Positions 41,300-52,450 of a stretch of DNA of 64,000 nt are shown here, piece after piece. Source of the DNA: Sapria himalayana (Eukaryota; Streptophyta; Magnoliopsida; Malpighiales; Rafflesiaceae); the NCBI GenBank assembly GCA_029783825.1, contig JAREIK010002275.1, positions 180,979 through 244,978 on the forward strand, given 5' to 3'. The number at the start of each line of letters is the position of its first letter. Position 1 is the stretch's first letter. The position numbers and the translations under genes are program-made. The notes beneath the pieces are model-generated. The model had not been told where the DNA came from and made no database searches. It was given only the letters and a program-made list of their open reading frames with translations.

Positions 41300-41723
41300 A
41301 TAATAGCTAGGAATTATCACTTGCAAATTTAGCTAGAGATTTTTCCCTTACTATTTTAGATAGAGAAATTATTATTTTAGCTAGGGATTTTTCCATTGCT
41401 AAATTTATTTTGCTAGGGACTATTTTCCTTACTAAATTTAGTGACGATAACTTATATTGGGAAAGCTTCCATTGTTATATCTGTTTAGCAATGGTAACTC
41501 TAGCTTATTAATTTAGCTAGGAAAAATTATTATTTCAACTAGAAATATTCCTGTCTCTAAATTTTTTTAGCAGCGGACTCTTTCCCTCGCTAATTTTTAG
41601 CGACGAGCACTTTAGATTGGGAAAGCTTCCATCGTTAATCCGTCACAATATCCCATTTAGCGATAGAAAATCTCTATTTAACTAAGGAATTATTCCTAGC
41701 TATTTGGGATTTTTTTTGTAGTG
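41300..41723 (-). repeat. CACTA element 2, 5' terminus and subterminal repeats
   Basis: Dense TTAGCTAGGGA/TCCCTCGCTAA repeats lead to the end GGGATTTTTTTTGTAGTG. The word TTTAGCGACGAGCACTTTAG, and ATTGGGAAAGCTTCCATCG after it, are shared almost unchanged with element 3 (57611-57660 and 57775-57815). Confidence 0.88.
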
Positions 41724-44380
41724 CAAGAACGATACACAAAAAGAAAAGATTTGCAAGTGTGAAGGAGTCAGATTCTCACTTCTCAATGAAGATCAAAGAT
41801 CAAATTTTAATTATGATTCAACTCAATCTTTGAATATAAAAATAAATAAGACAGAAAAAATAAATGGAATGAAGATCCAATTTCAAAAACTTTTGGTAAA
41901 TCAATTAATGAAGAATTCAGACATGAACAATAATAGATATGGACTAGAAAACATATAATACAAAGTATTAAACTAGAAAACATAAATGTGAAGAAGCTTG
42001 CAATTACAGATTCCTAGCATTACAAATATGGGCTGATTGAAGATACGAATAATTACAGCCATCAACATTAACATGTTTTGTGGAAAACAGCAATCAAAAT
42101 ACAATTTGCTAAAGAAAATAAACTAAGCTAAGAAGAATGAGAATTAAGCAAAACTAGTTGACTACAGCGCTCTTAGTAATCCAGTCACATCCTACATTAA
42201 GTTTACTAACAAGATAGAGATTAGAAATGAATGAATATAATCTAGTAAAACTAAAGCTTTATATTATAGTGACACATGACTGAAATACAAAGAGTAAAGC
42301 TAAAGAAATGCATAAATAAATAGTTAATTAAAGTAGCAGCCTAAGGACACACAATCTTATGAACACTAGACCTACCAAAAAAAATTGCAAAGTAATAAAA
42401 ATTTATCCTAATATTTAAGAAATTTACTTAAGATTATTTGCATACACATCAATTCAAACTTAAAGGATAAGAAGGATGACAACTTATTAATTTAGAAAAA
42501 ATTAAAGATATGCTTATCACTTATATACTTTTCCAATTAGATATTTAATTGAGAAATTAATTTTTTGTATTAAAATGCCAAATTTCATTTTCTATGATGG
42601 TTGTTAGTTCACATAATATAAGATTTTCAATCTAATCTTTTATAGTAGTCTAATCACATAAAAAAATTATTTTATCCAATAAAAGATTAAAGAAAATCTA
42701 CATTTTGCGAAGTGCAGCCCAAGAGGGCTATTTTTCATAATGCCCAAATAGTCAATGAGCAAATAAACCAAATGGGCACATCACTTTTTTTAAAATATTA
42801 TAAAATAAGTTAATTAAATTCATCAAACAATAACATGGCTATAATTGAAAAAAAATTATAAAATCATTTAATATACTCATATTATAATGTTACACCAAAA
42901 CAAAACATCGCAGATATATAAACGACAAAAAATACAATGATACACATAAATTCAAACAAAAAACTATAAATACATATCTGTGTGTGTGTGTGTGTGTATC
43001 ATATATCAAGAGTATCATCAAATGCACAAAAATATTTATTAACACATGTTAATTCTAAAATAGCTGAAAGGAAATCATACACTATATCAAGAGTATCATA
43101 TATTAAAAGTTTCATATTATGCATTAATGATAAATTTTGATTTTTGTTTATCATTATTTTTTTATTGCTAATTGTTGAATTTAACAAAAATTATACTACT
43201 AGAATAACATTAAAAATAAAATATCACACCAATATTAAAGATATTTCTTCATTTGGAAATTTAGATCCAATAAACAATTTTAATTAAAAAATTTTTTTTT
43301 GATATATTGATTCTCTGTAATAATCTCATAATCAACATTAGATGATAGTCAAAAATTTGAAAGTCATTATTAAATAACATGTTTCATCTTGTTTGATTTT
43401 TTTTTTCATTTAGTTCTACACTATTATTTTTGATAATTTCTAATTTTTTGTATGTGTGACAGAAATTGGTAAGTTTTTTTGTCTACATAAGCATATTAGT
43501 GCACATGTTTCATTATAAACAATAAATAATGTGCATGTAAAGCAAACATAGATTGAACTATATAAGCAACTTAAAACGCACCACATGTCTATTACTTTGG
43601 ATTTTATATATTATATGCACATTTTTTTTAAAACAAAAGGCTGTACACTATTACTAATCAAATTTTCTATCATATTACTCATGTGAACATTATGTAATGA
43701 TGGAATAATTACTTTTTATAAATGTATACATGAAATAGGTCACCATGCATGGCAAGTCTTCTTTGAGAATGCATGGTATCTAAGAAAACACATTGAGAAA
43801 ATTCTATACAATGTTTGTTCCCCTGCTTACAATAATGTATAGTCTAACATGAGTTCTTAGTCTTCTATACCCCCCATTTCTGCATCAAGTGTGATTTGAT
43901 TCTACATGCCAATATTAGATAGATATAATAAAGACTTAGTGTAGTGAATTTTTTTCAATAGTACTATTAAACAAAAATTAATATTGGGCCAATTAAATTA
44001 ATGAAAGCATCTACAATCATAACAGAATAGAATAACTATGGAATTGATTGGGTACCTAATTAAAGACTAGAAGATATGATTTATTAAGAAAAAAAACTAA
44101 ATAGAATTAATTCATAAACATCCACCAACAAAAATTACAACCTCAACAAACTATCAACATTAGGAATGACAGCAAAATTAAAGGTTATGGTTAAGTTTAC
44201 CTACTTCTTTGAGAAAAATTTAAGAGTTTCACACTATAACCATAGAAACCTATCTATTAGATAAATTTCCACAGGTTCTTTATATTCATTGTCTCTACAT
44301 GACAAAAAATTTTTAAATATAAAAAAACCAAAAATTAAAATATAAGATAAAATTTTAATTAAAAAAATTACAATACCTTG
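41724..44380. other. Unique AT-rich DNA, no gene recognised
   Basis: Non-satellite, non-CACTA sequence directly after the element 2 terminus. Frames are short and full of stops on both strands. It has a (TG)n microsatellite at 42981-42998 and a repeated phrase ATATCAAGAGTATCAT (43003-43018 and 43084-43099). Composition looks like plant intergenic or intronic DNA. Nothing here identifies a gene family. Confidence 0.7.
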
Positions 44381-44389
44381 CTCTTCTCC

Positions 44390-44473
44390 TCCTCTTGTTA
44401 TTATTTGTTCGTCCTCTTTTACTATTCTTCGAATTTTAGAGCTAGCATACTTTCTGGTTGATTTGAAATCCAT
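44390..44473 (-). pseudogene. Exon-like fragment with possible histone-fold start
   Basis: The minus strand from ATG at 44473 encodes MDFKSTRKYASSKIRRIVKE, then DEQIITRGGEEQ, and reaches GTATTG, a possible splice donor, at about 44389. The KIRRIVKEDE stretch resembles the first helix of CBF/NF-Y or NC2-type histone-fold proteins (R/K-I-K/R-K/R-I-M/V-K-x-D). No second exon with the rest of a histone fold was found downstream. This is weak evidence; it could be chance or the first exon of a captured fragment. Confidence 0.25.
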
Positions 44474-44656
44474 AAAACTTAAAAAAAATAATCATTAAAA
44501 GAAAAAAAGTTCATACTACCAATTTATCATTAATACACAAGAACTCAACAAAAAAGCACCATTTAGCTCACTACCGATTTTAAATTTGCAAAACTCATTT
44601 TGAATTTCTCATTAAATTTTAATGATGATAAACAAAAAAAAACATACAGAGAGAGT

Positions 44657-44776
44657 GAGAGATGTTCTTTGTTTGATACGGTTCTCTGAAATAATGTTGC
44701 GATGACTATGTGTTTTGAGAGATTTTCTTTGTTTGATACGGTTCTTGGAAACAATGTTGGAATGGTACTGTGTTCT
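44657..44776 (-). repeat. 60-bp tandem duplication
   Basis: Two adjacent 60-base copies share TTCTTTGTTTGATACGGTTCT. On the minus strand they read as repeated RTVSNKE. The copies differ at several positions, so the duplication is not very recent. It lies just upstream of the exon-like fragment on the same strand. Confidence 0.85.
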
Positions 44777-45960
44777 AATAGTCGAAGGTTTTCAGGAAGT
44801 GAACTGACCTAATTACGTAGAGATGACCAGATGGGGGAGAGATGGGTCAGATATAAAACATATTAGAAAATAAAATTATATTATATTTAACCATTAATTA
44901 TATTATTTCATAAATAAATAAATTTATGGATAATAGTATATGAAATTTTTATGGTTATTTTTTATAATATTATTTATAAATTAATTAATTAAATTTCAGA
45001 AATAAAAAAAATTAATTTTTGGTTATAACAATGGAGAAAATAAATAATAATACTAATAACGATGAACACTATTAATTGGTAATTAAATTTTCATATTATT
45101 TCATTTATTATAAAATATATTATTTCATATAACCATTGATAAATTGTATAAAATATAATCATACAAAATTTATAACATCTCAATTAAACAAAAATAAATA
45201 CCCAAGTAAATAATGAATAAGTAACATATCAATAATATTCAAATAACTAATAATATATCAGACCATAAAATAAAAATATATAATATTAACATTATCCAAA
45301 AAAAATAAAATTAAAAATTAATTACTTAAAAATATAACTCAAAAAAATAAGACTACACATAAATCCAAAAATAAAAAAAATACAAAGCAACGAAATTTCA
45401 ACTTGTATATTTTTAATAACAAATTATTTTAGATAATTTTTTAGTAGCTATTTCAATATTTTTAAAAAACGAGAACAAAATATTAAGCAAATAATAATTT
45501 CTATACTATGATTATTAACTTCGGAATTAATAATGATACATCTAAGTAAAAAAAATGAGTTATGAAAACTATAGTACATAACAAATGAGAAGTATCTACA
45601 ATAAAATTTTAAAAAAGATTTGTTTACTTCTTTAAAAGTAAACATCACGATAGAGGAGCTCTATAATGACTCCTAAATGAAAATGATAATTGAATTATCT
45701 TTCTCAATACCCGATAATACTATCGGCTTCATTCATAGATGAAACTACTAATATTCCTCTATGATATATCATTTTTTCATTTCATATATACATTATAGAG
45801 ATAATCGCTTGTGTATGCATAAAAGCATCATATTGCACATCACTATTCTCTCAGTTGCACATTTATATTAATGTATAAACTTTTATATATAATGGCATAT
45901 GATTATATAAATGTTTAAGTGAATCGATATAATGTTGTGTTTACAATATTTTTATAAATA
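44777..45960. other. Very AT-rich DNA, no gene recognised
   Basis: Long A/T runs with TAATTAATTAA-type words. Stops are frequent in every frame, and no transposon end or gene motif was seen. Confidence 0.7.
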
Positions 45961-45961
45961 T

Positions 45962-46014
45962 TACACACACACACACGCACGCACGCACGCACACACACCC
46001 ACATACATATGTAA
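45962..46014. repeat. (CA)n/(CGCA)n compound microsatellite
   Basis: ACACACACAC passes into four CGCA units, then back to ACACACACCCACATACATA. Confidence 0.95.
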
Positions 46015-46396
46015 CACTTTTATAAATATTATATAGTTTATATATCACATTTATATAAACATTATAAAAATTATATATTATATAAAAATTTATATGTTAT
46101 ATAAATGTATATAAATATGTATAAACATTTTATATGTTATATAAATGTTATATAAACAATTATATAAATGGATAGTATTATGTAAATGTTGTATAAATAT
46201 GTATAAACATCAATACATATGTATAAATATTTATATATAACTTTATATGTTTATATAAACATATCAATGTTTATATATAATGCTATACGTTTATATATAT
46301 TAAAGTATAAACATATATAATTAAATATTAAAATATATATAATGTTATATAAATATATAAATATATAAATATTAATATAAAATTTTATATGTTTTT
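46015..46396. repeat. AT-rich minisatellite of TATATAAATGTTATATAAA words
   Basis: Irregular repeats of TTATATAAA, TGTATAAA and AACATTATA about 20-25 bp apart lie immediately before the GATA array. Confidence 0.75.
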
Positions 46397-49003
46397 AAGA
46401 CATATAGATATAGAAAGAAAGAAATATATAGATAGATATATAGATACATATATAGAAAGAAATATTGATAGATACATAGATATATTGATAGATAGATTGA
46501 CAAATATTAAGACATATAGATAGATAGATATATAGATACACATATAGAAAGAAATATTGATAGATACATAGATATATTGATAGATAGATTGACAAATATT
46601 AAGACATATAGATAGATAGATATATAGATAGATAGATAGAAATATATATAGATAGTTAGAAAGATATATAGATACATTTATAGAAATAAATATAGACAGA
46701 TCTATAGATAGATATAAAGAGAGATAGATAGATTGATTGATAGATAGGTAGATAGATTGATTTAAAGACTAATAGATAGATTGATAGTGGGATAGATAAA
46801 TAGATAGATAGACAGCTAGATAAATCGATCAATAGACAATCAAATTGATAGATTGATAGACTTATTGATAGAAAAATAGAAAGATAGATAGATAGCCAAG
46901 TTGATAAGACAGATTGATATATAGAGTGATCTATAGATTGCTAGATAGATTGATAGACAGTTAATAGAATCATTGATAGACAAATTGATAATTAGTTAGC
47001 TAGAAAAATTGATAGCCAGATAGATAGAGAGATAGAGAGGTAGAAAGATAGATTAATTGATTGACAAAAAGATAAATAGATTGATAGATTGCCAGATTGA
47101 TTGACAAATAGATAGGAAGATTGATAGATACTTTGATAGATTAAAAGATAGATAGACAAATAGTTAGATAGATAGATAAATTAATAGATAGATAGATAGA
47201 CATATAAATAGATATATAGATAGTTAGAATGATGGATAGATATATAGATAGACACATAGATAGATAGGTAGGTAGATAGATAGATAAACTGATAATAGAT
47301 AGATAGATATTTAGATAGATAGACATTTAGATAGACAGATAAATAGTCAGATTTATAGAAATATAGATAGATAGGTAGATAGATAGAAAATTAGAAAGAA
47401 AGATGGACAGACAGACAGACAGATCGATAGATAGATAGACATAAAAATAGACAAATAGATATACAAAAAGATAAAGAGAAAGATATACAGATTGATACAT
47501 AGATCGATAGACAGATAGTGAGAAAGAAAGATAAATAGATAGCTTGACAAATAGATAGACATAAAGTGAGACAAATAATTAGATAGATAGTGTGATTGAT
47601 TGATAGAAAGATAGATAGAAGATAGATAGATTGATAGATAAATACATCAATAGATTGATAGACAGACATATAGATATATAGATAGAAAAACAGATAGATA
47701 AACAAATAAGCAAACCTATAGATAGACAAATGGACATACAGATAGACAGATAGATAGACATATAGATAGAGAGATAGATATACAAATAGATAGACATATA
47801 GATAGACAGGCAGATAGATAGATAGATAAATAGATAAATAAATATAAAGATAGATGGATATATCAAAAGAATGAAAGATAAATAGATAGACATATAGATA
47901 GAAAAATAGATTGAATGATAGATAGATAGATAGTCAAACAAATATACTGACATATAGAAAGATAAATATAAAAACATAGAAATACAGATAGATAGATAAT
48001 TACAAAGATATATAGAAAGATAGATAATTAGAGAAATAGATAGACAGTTAGATAGATAGACTAATATATACAAATAAAGATAGATACATAGATAGATAGA
48101 TAGGTAGATAGATAAACAAATTGACAAATATTAGACTTATAGATAGACAGATAGATTGATAGACAAATAAACAAATAGATAAATAGATAGATAGATTAAT
48201 AGAACGATAAATAAACAAATAGACAGACCGATAGACATATAGATAGGTAATTTGATAGAAAGATAGATCAATAGATAGATAGACAAAGTAATAGACTTGC
48301 ATATAGAAAAAGAGATAGAAAAATATATAGAAATATAAATAGCTAGATAGATAAAAGATAGATATATAGATAGATAGACATACCGATAGACTAATAGTAA
48401 GTCACATAGATAAATAGATTGATAGAAAGATACATATATAGAAAGATAGCTAGCTAGAAAGATAGATCAATAGAGGGACACATAAATAGATAGATTGATA
48501 TATAGATAAATAAATAAATAAATAGATATAGAGATAGATAGATATATCGATAAACATATAGATAGATAGATAGACAGATAAATTGACATATAAACAAACA
48601 GATAGGTAGATAGATAAACAGACAGATAAAAAGATAGATAGATAAATAGGTTTATAGAAAGATAGATATACAATTACATAGACAGATAGAAAGATAGATA
48701 GAAAGATAGATTGAGAGATAGATAGACAAACAATTAGAATAAAAAGTTTAAAGTCAAATAATAAGACATATCAAAATAAAAATAGATAGATGGATAGAAA
48801 GACAAATAGATAGACATTTAGATATATGGATATATAAACAAATAGATAGTTAGATTGATAGACCGATAGATGGATGGATAGATAGATAGATATACTTATT
48901 GAAAGTTGGATTGATAGAGTGATAAATAGTATTTCTGATAGATGGATAGATTGATGATTAGATTGATAGATAAATTAATTGATATATAGACAGATAGATA
49001 TAT

Positions 49004-49038
<35 letters not shown>

Positions 49039-49785
49039 ATGGTATATAGATAGATAGATAGATTGGTATATACATCAATATAAAAAAGATAGACAGATAG
49101 ATAGATAGATGGATACATAAATAGATAGATAGATAGATAGACAAATAGAAAAAAAGATAGATAGATAGAATGACAAAAAGATATAAAGATATGCAGACAG
49201 ACAGACATACAGATTGATAGATAGATAGATAGGAGACAGATAAATACACAAATTGATAGACAGGTAGATAGACACATATAAAGACATATTGATAGATAGA
49301 TTGACAAATAAATAGACAGATAGATATATACATACAAAGATAAATAGATAGACAAATAGATAGATAGACATATAGACACAAAGTTTGACAAACAGAAAGG
49401 TAAACATATAGATATACAGATAGACAAATAAATAGATAAATTGATAGATAGACAAATAGTTAGACAGATAAATAGATAGATAGATAGATAGAATGATATA
49501 TAGAAAGTTATACCGATAGATAGACACATATATAGATAGATCAATAGACTAATAGATAGAGATATAGATAGATAAATAAATAAATAGACATATAGATAGA
49601 TAGATAAACAAATAGATAGATAGACAAATAGATAGAAAAATAGAGGCATATAGGCATACAGATATATAGATAGATAGACATATTGATAAAGAGATAGATA
49701 TATAAACAGATAGAAAGATAGATAATTAGATATATAGAGAGATATGGCGAAAGATACATAGACATATAGGCAGATAGATTGTTTG
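46397..49785 (+). repeat. GATA-type satellite, block 3
   Basis: The array resumes with GATA on the + strand. A stretch with TTGATAGACAAATTGATAG words is near 46830-47120. A patch at 48755-48785 is interrupted by AAAGTTTAAAGTCAAATAAT. No gene is present. The array ends at the left end of element 3. Confidence 0.96.
46443..46626 (+). repeat. 92-bp tandem duplication in the satellite
   Basis: Two adjacent 92-base copies are nearly identical (one begins GATACATATATAG, the other GATACACATATAG, then AAAGAAATATTGATAGATAC). It is direct evidence that the array grows by duplicating segments much longer than four bases. Confidence 0.92.
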
Positions 49786-49879
49786 ATATCACAAAAGAAA
49801 ATATCAATTTAGCTATGGAAATTTACCTATGGATCAATTCATAACTAAATTGCGAAGGATTATCCTCGGAAAAGCTAGG

Positions 49880-50375
49880 GATTTTGATTTTACATTGAAA
49901 TAAAATTTGTAATGGATTAGCGATGGAATTAGGCGATGAAAAATTTCTTCACAATTTTTTTTCGTAAATTTCTACACATTGAAAAGCGGGAAATTAACGA
50001 TGGATTTAGCCACAGATTTTTTTTGGCTAAATAGTTCCGGACAAAATTCGTCGCTAATATGTTTGTAAATTCTACGCAAAGAAAAGCCAGAAATTTAGCG
50101 ATGGATTTAGCGACATTTTTTCCCTAGCTAATTAGATCCAGAGAAAAACCTTCGCTAATATGTTCGTAAATTCCACGCAAATAAAAGCGGAGAATTTAGC
50201 AATGGATTTAGCGATAGTTTTTTTCTAGCTAATTAGTTCCAGACATAATCTATCGCTAATATAATCATAAATTTCATGCAAATAAAATCTAGGAATTTAG
50301 CAATGAATTTTGATATGAATTTTTCCTAGTTAATTAGATCGATACAAAATCCATCGCTAACTAATTATCTGATTT
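49880..50375 (-). repeat. CACTA element 3, 3' subterminal tandem repeat (about 101-111 bp)
   Basis: Four units each begin near TAAATTYTACGCAAAGAAAAG (starts at about 49965, 50066, 50167 and 50278). They run through ATTTAGCGATGGATTTAGCG, CCCTAGCTAATTAGATCC and CTTCGCTAATATGTTCG. The ordered subterminal words likely form a multi-site transposase-binding array, by analogy with En/Spm TNPA sites. Confidence 0.85.
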
Positions 50376-51340
50376 TTTTTTACTATTTTATATTTTATTA
50401 TAAGCGATTATTCTTTAAATTTTATTTTTCACAAAATATATCCATTTAGCTAGTGATTTTTCCCTAGCTATTTGGGCTGGGGATAATTTTCATCACTAAT
50501 TTTTAATGATATTTTAAAAAATAAATGACCATACAATAAAATTTCAACTAATAAAAATATTAAATAATTCATTGTATGATAAAAAATAATATATTTACAA
50601 AAATATCATAATTAACGAAAAAAATATTAAATATTAATATTATTTTAAGTTTAAAAAATAGTTTTATGCCTAAGAAATTTTTAAAAAAATAATTACTAAA
50701 AAATTTGAAATTTTTGAATTATAAAAAAATTTATAATTTTTCATAAAAATAAAATGAAAATATATTGATATATTTAAAGATAAATACACAGATATTTGTC
50801 CCTACTGAAATTTATAAGAACTAAATAATTGAGTTAAATTTATATAATTAGATTTTAATATTCCGTATTGTTTAAATTTAATAAATATAAATTTTTCTTA
50901 ATAATAATCTCACTTTAAGTAATTTTTAGAATTTTATAAATTATAAATTATATAAAATAAAATGAAATTTTATGACTTAAAATTTTATTCATATTATCTT
51001 AATAAAAATTAATATGAATTCTTAAAATTTTATAAACTTAAAAAATATATAATTGTATATTTTTTACATAAAGAGTATTTATAATTATTAGGAAAGTGTC
51101 TTGAAAACTAATAATCTTTTCATGTGTGCATTGCTATATTAAGTTTACAAATTTTGTATCCATTTAATTTGTTTTTCTATATGAAGGCTAAACATCTATT
51201 TTTTTGAAATTATTTATATATTTATTGTTTAATAAATTGATTTTTATAAATTGAAAGGTGTTTTCTTTTTATTTTGACTTGCTATATGCACATTAATTTG
51301 TTGAAAATATTTTATTAAGTAAAAAAAATTAAGATGAGTC
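50376..51340. other. AT-rich interior of element 3, no gene recognised
   Basis: A few further subterminal words (TTTAGCTAGTGATTTTTCCC near 50450) give way to very AT-rich DNA with stops in all frames. Confidence 0.7.
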
Positions 51341-51343
51341 TTA

Positions 51344-51703
51344 GGGGGTGTTTGTTTTTTTGGCTTAACACTGAAAACAAACCAGTTTGAGCATTAAGCT
51401 AAAACATATTATATATTTTTAACTCATTTCACTTAAAATTATTTAAAAAATGCTTAAACTATTATGCTATTTTTTTTTGCCATTTTCTATTCAGAAAAAG
51501 AGAAATAGAACAATGTTGTATAGAATAATGCTCAATCCAACATTTTCGAGTTCCCCTTCATAAATAAAAAATCCTCCCTCCCTTAATAGAAATATAATAT
51601 TAAAAAAAAAAACAACTTAATTCTTAATGTTATTATGTACCATTAAGTATTATGCTCAAAAAAAGTTTTATTAAGCATTAAGTAAAAAATAACAAATGCC
51701 CCC
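51344..51703. mobile_element. Tourist-like MITE (PIF/Harbinger)
   Basis: A 360-bp element begins GGGGGTGTTTGTT and ends AACAAATGCCCCC. TTA lies on both sides (51341-51343 and 51704-51706), the target duplication of PIF/Harbinger elements. Inverted similarity extends inward with TTAAGC/GCTTAA-type words. There is no coding capacity. It is nested inside CACTA element 3 and is therefore younger than it. Confidence 0.85.
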
Positions 51704-51706
51704 TTA

Positions 51707-52450
51707 ATGTTTTATATATATTTATTGTATATTAAATGTTTTTATAATTTAAAATTAAAACATTAATGGAATTTTAAAACCTAATAAAACTTAATAGTTA
51801 GAGAATGCAACTAGTCTTTAACTTAATAAACATAATAAACTCAGTCTTTCCATCAGCTTCTCTCTCTCTCTCTCTCGACTCCAGTGTGGAGGGATCCGTG
51901 CTGCTGTAAAATCATAAAACCCACTAGTCTTTAATGATTCATCATCCATGGTAGAAATCTGATTATGGCCTCGTGGAAGAGATCCTATAAAGTAATCAGG
52001 TTGGCCATTCTTCCATGTTTTTATTCATAATCCAATAATCAGCTCTGTGAAAAAAATTCGCTACCATGATCGTTTTCATTGAGTAAATTCGTGAATCAAG
52101 ATCAATCGATGATTACATTATGTAGCCAACATGTATTTCATTAGTAATGTAGGAATGTTGCTTGTTTTGTTTCCACTTTAAAAACATGACGAAATCGTTA
52201 TTAATCTAAAAGCTAATTCTCACAAAAGAGGTCCATCACTAATAATTCTTCCTGTAGATATTTTTGTGGAGTTCTGGCAATCCTAAAATTGCATGGAATA
52301 TTCTTGCTGAACATTAATTCATGTTTTTTTAAATATTTTCCCACCATTCTATATACAATTCTCATTTGCAAGATGTGGCTGGATTGATATGAAAACCATA
52401 ATTTACATTGGGGCAAAGAGATTGCAAGGTGGTGATTATAATTACGTTGT
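51707..52450 (+). other. Possible captured gene 5' region, unassigned
   Basis: A (TC)n tract (about 51861-51879) followed by ACTCCAGTGTGGAGGGATCC has the look of a plant 5' untranslated region. An ATG at 51966 opens MASWKRSYK before a possible GTAATC donor. GC content is higher than in the surrounding filler. The minus strand has an open 67-codon stretch (52213-52416) that I do not recognise. Foreign filler in CACTA elements is common, but no family can be named here. Confidence 0.3.

Larger units (their letters stand above)
32911..41723 (-). mobile_element. CACTA (En/Spm) element 2, near full length, transposase genes dead
   Basis: The left end starts CACTATAACAAAG and the right end stops TGGGATTTTTTTTGTAGTG, so both termini have CACTA. 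The 5' end is on the right because the TNP2 gene reads leftward. The inner terminal repeat similarity is imperfect (CACTA then CAAAAAAAAT versus TAACAAAGCA). Subterminal TTAGCTAGGGA-type repeats occur at both ends. The interior encodes TNP2 and a TNPA-like protein, both broken. Flanking trinucleotides are TAT on the left and CAA on the right, so no 3-bp target duplication is visible. The left flank is satellite and the right flank is unique DNA. The ends may therefore not derive from one simple insertion. Confidence 0.85.
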
